A stretch of DNA of 64,000 nt from contig CM075942.1 of assembly GCA_038030265.1 (NCBI GenBank), positions 63,864,926-63,928,925 of the forward strand, read 5' to 3'. The first letter of the stretch is position 1; every line of letters starts with the position of its first letter. The stretch is from Corythucha ciliata (Eukaryota > Arthropoda > Insecta > Hemiptera > Tingidae). Of this stretch, positions 56,569 to 64,000 are shown piece after piece. Below the pieces are notes generated by a model that saw nothing but the letters and a program-made list of their open reading frames with translations, was not told the origin of the DNA and did no database searches. The translations under genes and the position numbers were made by a program.

Positions 56569-56577
56569 ACTCAAAGG

Positions 56578-58917
56578 AAACAAATTATGGCAGCTATCGT
56601 TTTTATGAAGGGTTGTGAAAGAAATCTCTTGAATTGGAGAAATCAGGATAGGCCAAAAAATATAAAGAGAAAAGAAAAGTATAATGAATAGCATTGATCA
56701 ACGGTAGAATAAAAGAACTGGATTGCTCATCACTGTTGATAAAGAATAGCCATCAGTCAAGTTCCCAAGTGGATGAGAGGGGTGGAGTTTCAAAATAAGT
56801 ACCGTGTTGCCATAACTACACAAGGAGAGGGACAGAGTGATTGTTTACCAGGGGACGACCTGCCCCCACCACGCCCCTCCAGTTCACTGTGAGCAATCCA
56901 GGTTTACACATCGTTGGCATGGATTCGCTGATTTCCCCCGACGTAAAAATTACGCCGGACACTTCCATTGAAAGGTGTTGTGGGTGAACCGTTTCCATTC
57001 CAGGACTAGCTTGACATTTCCTTTCAAAACAATGTTTCATGTTTCAATTTAGTAAATTTGTTCTTCACACGGTATCTGCAACGGTGCCTGACATCACCCG
57101 TTCAATTTCTAATTTGCCGTTTAATTTTTATTGACTCTGAGCACAAAAACTACATAGGATTGTAGACACCTCGTTCGAGCAAATTTGTTCACGCCTTATA
57201 GCGACTACGATGGCCAACGTCTGCACGCCCCCCCCCCTTTAAAATGATGTTTGCCACCCCGCATCGTAGCGGACTCTTCGAATCCTCGAAGTATACATCA
57301 AAACAAATTTTTAAACGTAACCTTCTTTGCCGCTGTTTTGCCTATTTTAAGCTTTACTTCGTGTACTATACAGCAAAGTTTATAACACGGTTGAAACGTA
57401 AGTGAACTTTTACTTGTTTCTTAATTGCGAGAACCCCTCTTTCTTGCACTCATGATATTCTTATTTTCAAACGTTTAGTGTGGTTTAGGCGGCTATATCA
57501 ATGTCTCACATTCCCAATTTTAACAATTCAGGAGTTCTGTCCCGAAATTGTTGGTGGCTGTTACAGGTGATCAACGACAGTTTTAATGTTTTGGATCTCA
57601 AGCTTGCTGCTTTTCCGATTTAATTCAAAGGCAAAAGAAGTTATCTGAAGTCATTAAATAGTATTGTACTGGGCCAAAGTAACCGTCATTCTTTCTCAGG
57701 AGTAAGTCTTTTCAAATTAGATCACTCTTTGCCTTTAATATCAGTGCTCTGCGTCTTCTTTTTCCCAACTGTCAACAAATAAGCCTGGGAAAACAGTGGA
57801 GCTCAGTTTTAGCTATGCCCAGCCCTACATGAAACATATTTAGAAAACTTTTTCATTCCGCTCAAAGGGGGGTCTCGAAGGTAAACAGATATTAGCATCG
57901 CTTCGTCGCCGCAGGGGGTTTGAGAAAAGGGGACTTCGTCGCTCAAGCCAAGCGCCGAGCGCCACGTGTCCACCAACTGCCGCCACGTGCCTTTATATCC
58001 CGCCTTATTTTTTTGAGTTGACTCGTCACTGTATGATTCGAATAAATATGAACTGCTTTTTTTTATATACTACACGGGGATCAAACCATTCGTCGAAATT
58101 CTTGATAATTATACCTGAGCCTCCTCTCTTCCTTTCGCTGGAACCTGAAATACAATTGGTGTCTTCAGTAATAAATTATTATTCACCGACTTTATTCATC
58201 ACTCCATGTAAAATTGAAAGGAACGGGTCGAACAATGCATCAAAGGGCGTTGGGCGGGTGTTCCTTTTTCCACCATTAAATTGTTGTTATTCTTGTATAC
58301 GCCTTCGTCTCGTTCCCACATTAAGAGAATCGCCAAGCAAACAGGCCAATATGTTTTCCTACCCGGGTGAATTGTCACGCGAGTGTGACTGACCCACGAC
58401 GGCAAATATTTACTTTTGCGATTGGAAAATCTCAGGAGGGGTGAAACGACCAAAGGCCATTTGGAGTGACGAAAAGGCCGGTCAGAGTTGGCAGGATGGC
58501 GTATAGACTAAACAAAAAGTCAGAGTGACATTGTCATTTAATTTCCGTTGCTGAAAGCATTATACTTAACGCTAACTAATACAACTATTGTACTTATTAC
58601 GTATTATACTTAACGAAAAACTAAGACAAAGCATTTTTTTACCCTCAATTAATAACATTGTTGTTTTTGAATAGTCCGATATTAAGGCTTCCAGGTTGAA
58701 CGAAATCAATTCTGACCGAGAGCCTGTGTAAGGGTGAATCAAAGTGACCAATATTCCCTCCCCCCTCCATAGATTTTTCACTTGTCCGGTTTCTCTCGCG
58801 GAGATAACAGAGAGGTGTCGTGTTGTTAGCGCGCGTGCTTTCAGCGCGCAGTAAAATAATTGTCTCTTTAGCGCGCACTACCTGTAGTAACACCCTTGCC
58901 AAACCTAACCCGATTAT
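56578..58917. other. No gene recognised
   Basis: Mixed-composition DNA with a C run (57230). Open frames (56816-57040, 58018-58392, 58645-58902) show no domain, and I leave them out. Confidence 0.35.
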
Positions 58918-59215
58918 ACAGGATGTACAAAAATCGACTGGACAAAGAAAGCCCAGCGACGAGGCACCTCATTTCTGATCGAAATGCCCATTTGAACTTT
59001 TCCGAAATTCCGCTTTGTTTCCGAGATATCCGCCATTTTCGTTTTTTTTTTTTTTTTTTTTAGAAACAGCTTGTTGCACACGCAATAATTGTTTCAATGG
59101 CAAAAATGATGAGCTCATTGGAAAGAACACCCAATTTTCTATTTAAAGAGCCGATTTTTATCCAGATCAGAAGATTCAGACGACATGTACTACGCTTTGG
59201 ATCAGCAATTTAAGT
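58918..59215 (+). repeat. Interspersed repeat, copy 2 of 2
   Basis: Matches 18658-18940; begins ACAGGATGTACAAAAA. It carries a 22-base T run (59041-59062) where copy 1 has a short one. Confidence 0.8.
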
Positions 59216-59375
59216 TGATAACATCCATTGGCTGGTCGTGGTCCCGCCAATATCATCACATCGTCATGTCATTGATTCATGTCCCGAATTTCGAGAGGCT
59301 GAACGCTGAAGGAAAATGCCCCAGGCAGACGCTCATGTAGTGGAATGAGACCAGTTACAATGAATAAGTTCTTCC

Positions 59376-59515
59376 CAGTAGCGTACCGAGGTATGGGAAG
59401 GGGGGGACGGACCCCCCGGGCCACCAATCAGACGGGGCCTCCGAAAAGCTTAAATATGGAAAAATGAGGATTTTTAGGTTCTATATTCATGGATGTAGGT
59501 ATGTGAAAAGGCTGG
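59376..59515 (+). mobile_element. hAT-like head module (best preserved copy)
   Basis: CAGTAGCGTACCGAGG, a G run, GGACCCCCCGGGCC, then GGGGCCTCCGAAAAGCTTAA and TTTTTAGGTTCTATATTCAT, leading into family A. Related to 16636-16800 and, reversed, to 35680-35803. The partner end was not found. Confidence 0.55.
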
Positions 59516-59519
59516 ACAG

Positions 59520-59720
59520 CGATACTACGCTGCTAAAATTGAGGAAAAGCGCTAATTTGCGGCTACAACTGAGGCAAATCACAAATTCGCGGAGTTTGTT
59601 AATATTTCTAATTTAAATACTAGCCTAAAAATACTAGGCTAAAGAGGAGAAAAACGGCGAATTTATTGAATAAAAAAAAAATTGCGGCTAGAACTGAGAA
59701 GAAGCTCTAATCTATAGCCG
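59520..59720 (+). repeat. Family A array, short
   Basis: A handful of units (GCTAATTTGCGGCTACAAC type) after the head module. Confidence 0.8.
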
Positions 59721-59807
59721 GCTCCACACTCACCCCGTGAAGTCTCTCCGTGAATTCACGGAGTGAATAATGCGACCATGACGCTACCCCCTCACTTACG
59801 TTTAGTT

Positions 59808-61274
59808 CGAGAGCTGTAGCGACAGTCCCATTCAACCGGAAGAACATAGCCACTAAAGGTGTGCAAAATGATGGCATTTGGACCCCCTATTTACGAGTCC
59901 GGAAGTCTGCCATGCTGTACCTGGGGCCTAAGGATTTTATAGCTAATTAAAGTCCTTAATTTGAGACATGAATTTAACCAGAAGAACATAGTCCAGAAAC
60001 TAGCCTAATTCGAGAGGTTTCATGGAGATGATTACAAATATAATCGTGTATGCCTGGAGCATTTGCCCTCGGTGGCCAGTAAACTCCTTAAATCAGGGAT
60101 TTTAATTAACCGGAAGAAATAAGTCCGGAAAATGGTCTTTTGCGTCACGTTTCATTTGCCTGAATACGAAAATGATCGTCTGCCGGTGTCTGCCTGGGGC
60201 ACTTGCCCTTAGTGACCAGTCAAACTGCACCTGAGGAAAATGATTACCTGGAATAACATAGTCCTGAAACTAGTCTCATTCGAAAGGTTTTATGTAGCTG
60301 ATTACGAATATGATAGTCTGGCGCCGTCTGCCTGGGGCATTTGCCCTCTGTGGCTCGCCAAACTCACGTAATTCGGTAAATTTTAATTTTTATTAGTTTC
60401 AGGACTATGTTCTTCCGGTTAATCATTATCCCTCTGAGCAGTTTGACTGGTCCCTGAGAGAAGGTGACCCAGGCAGACAATCATTTTCGTATTCAGTCAC
60501 ATAAAACCTGTTGCATAAGACCATTTTCCGGACTTTTTTTTTCGGTAGGGGTAATATCCCTGATGAAGGAAGTTTGACCGGCCACCGAGGGCAAATGCAC
60601 CAGGCTGACGTCGCCAGACGATTATATTTGTAATCATCCCCATAAATTCTATCGAATAAGACCAGTTTCAGGACTATGTTCTTCGGGTTAATTAAAAGTT
60701 CCCAAATTATGTGAGTTTAGCGAGCCACAGAGGGCAAATGCCCCAGGCAGACACCAGCAGACGATCATTTTCGTATTCAGCCACATAAAACCAGAAGCAA
60801 AAGACCATTTTCCGGATTTAGTTCTTCCGGTAAATTAATATCCCTGATTTAGGGAGTTTGACTGGCCACTGAGGGCAAATGCCCCAGGCAGACGGCGGCA
60901 GACGATCATATTCGTAATCAGCTCTATTAAACCTTTCGAATGAGTCTAGTTTCACGACTACATTCTTCCGGTTAATCATTTTCCCTCTGTGCAGTTTGAC
61001 GGGTCACTGAGGGCAAGTGCCCCAGGCAGGCGCCGGCAGACGATCATATTCATAATCAGCTCCATAAAACATGTCGAATGAGACTGGTTTCAGGACTATG
61101 TTTTTCTGGTTAAATTCATGTCCCAAATAGGACTTTAATTAGCTATAAAATCCTTAGGCCCCAGATACAGCATGGCAGACTTCCGGACTCGTATATAGGG
61201 GGTCAAATGCCATCATTTTGCATACCTTTCGTGACTATGTTCCGCCGGTTGAATGGGACTGTCGCCAGCTCTCG
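59808..61274. mobile_element. 1.47-kb foldback element with internally repeated arms
   Basis: Left end CGAGAGCTGTAGCGACAG and right end CTGTCGCCAGCTCTCG. The outer 190 bp of the arms match closely, and inverted similarity continues to a centre near 60400. Each arm is built of tandem 135-155-bp modules carrying GGGCAAATGCCCCAGGCAGA and AGGACTATGTTCTTCCGG. The module motif lies near 60050, 60205 and 60333 (reversed) and near 60465, 60590, 60740, 60877 and 61012 (forward). No coding frame; no clear target duplication. Confidence 0.85.
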
Positions 61275-62577
61275 GTCTATGAGTGTCGTTCTGGAATCGA
61301 ATGGAAATATACTATTGATTTCAAATAGAACTGCAGAAGACCCTCAAATCAGGACCAGGAACGTCCAATTGGACGCGTAGTCTACCCCAAGCAGCGCTCA
61401 CCTGCGTTTTATTCTTGTGTCATGGGTGCTTAGCAGTGGCGTAGGAACGGGGGGGTACAGGGGCCAAATGAACCCCCCCAAATTCTGTTGGGGGGGTACA
61501 CCTATGTATTTGTACCCCCCCGATTTCGGGTCTTTTTGTATACCTTCAAATGAAGTACCGTACATTTTTATTGTTTTCCTTTTCATTTGCAACGGTAGGA
61601 AAGGAAGGCTATGACTCGAGGGGGGGGGGGTCTTTCCCTTGTCGCAAATTGACAAAAGCTCGGATAACTTTTGAGTTTTGTTCGAAGATGTTTCTTTCCT
61701 CAAACAGGTTTATATCGATGTAAGGGGGGGGGGGAGAAATAATTTGAAAAATAAAGGCTTAGTATTCTGGGATTTATTATAGTACACTTAAAATCGTAGA
61801 AGGGGGGGGGACTATAGTTAGAGATATCTATGTTAATGCGCACTATTACTAGGTATCTTAAATCTACCGATACAATACACTTAAATTTAAAAAGTCTTTA
61901 CCGACGTGGTTCCAGATGACGATGAAGCGGTGACGGTGGAATGATAACGGGGGGGGGGAGAGAGAATTTCGCAAACTTACGACGTTAGTGACGTTGGGGA
62001 AAACTGGGGGACACTTGCACCAAGGGGCGAACCGGCCGAAAACTTGCAGTTAGGACACTCCGGAAGAAAAAATGTACTTATCGCCTATTTCGCTTTAGGC
62101 TTTACGTTTTGCGGTACGTGGGGAATTATAGCGTGTTCCGGCGGGCGGCTCGAAGGGGAGTGATCCAGGAGGTGTCCCTTATTCCTGAATCTCAGCATGA
62201 GCGCTCGTGGGGGAGGGGAGGCTTGATGCAACGGTTACGGTTGCATTCTCCCCCACGTTGATAGCGCAGCCGAAGGCGTAGCGCTGGCTTAGTTTTCGAA
62301 ACGGTGTTGGGGCTGTGGGAAGACGTAAACTAGGGTTGGTTGCTTGTTGATTGCTGGCGTTTGGGGTTCTCTCTTGTTTGGCGTCCCCTCTTGTCCGACG
62401 TTCTCTCTTGTTTATGTGAGTTGGTGGGGGGGGGTCTTGAAGTTCTTGTAGGTGATAGAGATGGTGATGGTGATGGCTAGAAGCAAGCTTAAACGGGGCC
62501 TAGCCTGGGTACATTGTTAGGGGTGGACAGGGGGGTAACATTTAGGATTGGACCTGTTGGACGGGGGTTTTGTCTTT
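61275..62577. other. No gene seen; transposon-like head and G runs
   Basis: CAGTGGCGTAGGAACGGG at 61434 resembles other hAT-like heads and is followed by a C/G self-complementary stretch. Long G runs lie at 61620, 61723, 61801 and 61950. The part nearest 62578 should hold the 3' untranslated end or LTR of the Gypsy element to the right, but I could not define it. Confidence 0.4.
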
Positions 62578-64000
62578 TCAATATGGTCGTGGTTTATACG
62601 GTTTTAACTGACAGGCATGAGCAATTCGTTGTGCCCTTTCGGTGCTGTCATCAAGTGGTTGCAGTAGGAATGATGTTTTATTTAACATTTTTAGTATTTT
62701 GTAAGGGGGGCTAAACTTGAGTGATAATTTTGCATTTATATTCTTGTGGGCTGAGGATAGAATATGCTGCTTGATGAGGACGAGGTCACCTATTTTAAAT
62801 TGGTATGGGGTTGAATGCTTATTGTACTGCTTTGCTATTTTTCTTTGGGAGATTCTAAGATTTTCTAATGCTTTTGAAAACAGGGTGGGGGATTTTGATG
62901 TGGGAATGTCGTAGATGGACCATTGGAGATCTAGGGGTGAGAGGGGGATGTGACTAAAGAGAAGATTTGCAGGTGTTTCTTTATGGGAGGAAGATTGGAA
63001 GTTGTTCATGGCGAATTGGATGTAATGGAGTTGGGTTGCCCAGTCTGTGTGTTTGTTGTGGTGGAAATTTGATATAATCGCTTTTATAGTTTTTATCTGT
63101 CTCTCGCATACGTTTGGGTGTGGCCTATAAGGTACTAGGGTGATATGGTGGATGCCTGAGGTGAATAGAAAATTTCTAAATTGAGCGCTTTTGAAAATTG
63201 TTGCATTGTCCGAGACGAGAGAAAGGGGAAATCCATAATGGGCTATTAAATTGGTTTGCAGTGATTCGACAACATTTCGCGTGGTTGCTTGTTTCAGGGG
63301 GGCCAATATAGTATATTTTGTGAAGGCATCGACAATAATTAGTAGGTTTTTGTAAGATTTGGATGGTGGGAAGGGGCCTGCGAGATCGATGAAAACTTTT
63401 TGGAAGGGGAAAATGCTAATGGTGCTGGATAAGGGGGGTTGGGTAGAGAAATTCTTTTGTTTTGCGCGTTGGCAAGACAGACACGTGGTGACGTATATTT
63501 TAACGTCTTGTGACATTTGGGGCCAATAAAACTTTTGTTTTATTTTATCGTAAGTTTTCTCATATGAGAAATGTCCTGAAAGGTAGGAATCGTGGTAGTA
63601 GGACATTACTATTTCTTTTAGTGAAGCTGGGAGTACTATTTTTGGGGTTTGGGCGTTTGGGGGTAGGAATAATAGTTTTTTATACTTGAGGAAATATGGA
63701 CCTTGGTAGGTTTTGTTAGCAATGCCGGTGATAATTTGGCCTAACGATGGATCTTCTTGTTGGTGTTTAAATATATCTTTGTAAGAGAGGGGGAAATCTC
63801 CTAGGATTGTATTTAATTGTGAGGGTGGTTGGGGGGCGGTTGTGGATAAAGTTGCCATGTCATAGGTTTTTGATTCTTTGGGATCGGGTGGCTCGTAAGG
63901 GAAACGACTTAAGAGATCTGCGAGGGTGTTTTTGTTTCCTGGGACATGGACTGGGGTGAAATGATATTGTTGGATTTTTAACATAGTTCTAAGGACACGT
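62578..64000 (-). CDS. Ty3/Gypsy pol, RNase H end and integrase (partial, runs off the window)
   Basis: Open on the minus strand from the right edge to TAA at 62578, about 474 codons. It begins with the RNase H terminus (HFTPVHVPGNKNTLADLLSRF). The integrase follows: zinc finger with HDSYLSGHFSYEKTY and CLSCQ; core with Asp in FIDLAGPFPPSKSYKNLLII, Asp in LVSDNATIFKSAQF and Glu in NVCERQIKTIKA, so all three catalytic residues are present. It ends with a C-terminal KIGDLVLIKQHI domain and a short basic tail. The ATG at 63984 is internal to a longer protein. This is a third LTR-element lineage, distinct from the 27.7-kb element and the 55-kb remnant. No lesion is seen in the visible part. Confidence 0.9.
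   Translation of the reverse strand, partial: RVLRTMLKIQQYHFTPVHVPGNKNTLADLLSRFPYEPPDPKESKTYDMATLSTTAPQPPSQLNTILGDFPLSYKDIFKHQQEDPSLGQIITGIANKTYQGPYFLKYKKLLFLPPNAQTPKIVLPASLKEIVMSYYHDSYLSGHFSYEKTYDKIKQKFYWPQMSQDVKIYVTTCLSCQRAKQKNFSTQPPLSSTISIFPFQKVFIDLAGPFPPSKSYKNLLIIVDAFTKYTILAPLKQATTRNVVESLQTNLIAHYGFPLSLVSDNATIFKSAQFRNFLFTSGIHHITLVPYRPHPNVCERQIKTIKAIISNFHHNKHTDWATQLHYIQFAMNNFQSSSHKETPANLLFSHIPLSPLDLQWSIYDIPTSKSPTLFSKALENLRISQRKIAKQYNKHSTPYQFKIGDLVLIKQHILSSAHKNINAKLSLKFSPPYKILKMLNKTSFLLQPLDDSTERAQRIAHACQLKPYKPRPY

Noticed and set aside
58645..58902. 85-codon minus-strand frame
   Set aside because: No domain, no splice context and no repeat support; probably chance.
62300..62577. 3' LTR of the rightmost Gypsy element, starting from a TGTTACCCCC on the minus strand at 62540
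   Set aside because: No polypurine tract precedes it and the second LTR is outside the window, so the boundary cannot be supported.

Overview
The window is animal nuclear DNA, most probably arthropod. It is AT-rich, carries introns of 56 and 80 bp, and is packed with Errantivirus-type Gypsy, BEL/Pao, non-LTR, hAT-like, Harbinger-like and foldback elements. I could not name the species. Very little is host coding sequence: the last coding exon of an LMX1-type LIM-homeobox gene (477-718, +), the last three coding exons of a MARCH-type membrane E3 ubiquitin ligase (12038-12849, -) and a tRNA-Cys(GCA) gene (44171-44242, +).

Layout. 1-5.8 kb: the LMX1 exon, then two nested hAT-like elements with 8-bp target duplications (1349-4763 and 1540-3617) whose interiors are degenerate short-period repeats. 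5.8-11.4 kb: an almost unbroken run of four minisatellite families (called B, C, D and A here), broken by a 193-bp MITE. 12-13 kb: the MARCH gene. 14-19.2 kb: more family A arrays with transposon-like heads and tails. 19.6-25.9 kb: foldback elements, a BEL reverse-transcriptase fossil and an isolated Gypsy gag. 26-27.4 kb: family A. 27706-35135: a complete Errantivirus-type endogenous retrovirus on the minus strand (gag, pol, env; 308-bp LTRs differing at one site; CCCG duplication), inserted inside a family A array. 35-37.5 kb: family A again, holding a perfect 103-bp-arm palindrome. 40765-43251: a third array-bearing hAT-like element. 43.3-44.2 kb: a LINE remnant and the tRNA. 45012-53241: a Harbinger-like DNA element split by a 6.6-kb BEL/Pao retrotransposon (45635-52218; 552-bp LTRs; GACAG duplication) with one frame break and one in-frame stop. 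53.9-56.6 kb: MITEs with TA and 9-bp duplications and a decayed Gypsy integrase. 59.8-61.3 kb: a large foldback element. 62578 to the right edge: the 3' part of another Gypsy pol on the minus strand.

The most unusual feature is the repeat landscape. At least five families of degenerate 20-36-bp repeats occur in both orientations. Three of the blocks sit inside elements with clear hAT-type boundaries (CAG-like termini and 8-bp duplications), and others begin or end with recurrent transposon-like modules. This suggests that the arrays are dispersed as cargo of non-autonomous transposons instead of being local satellites.
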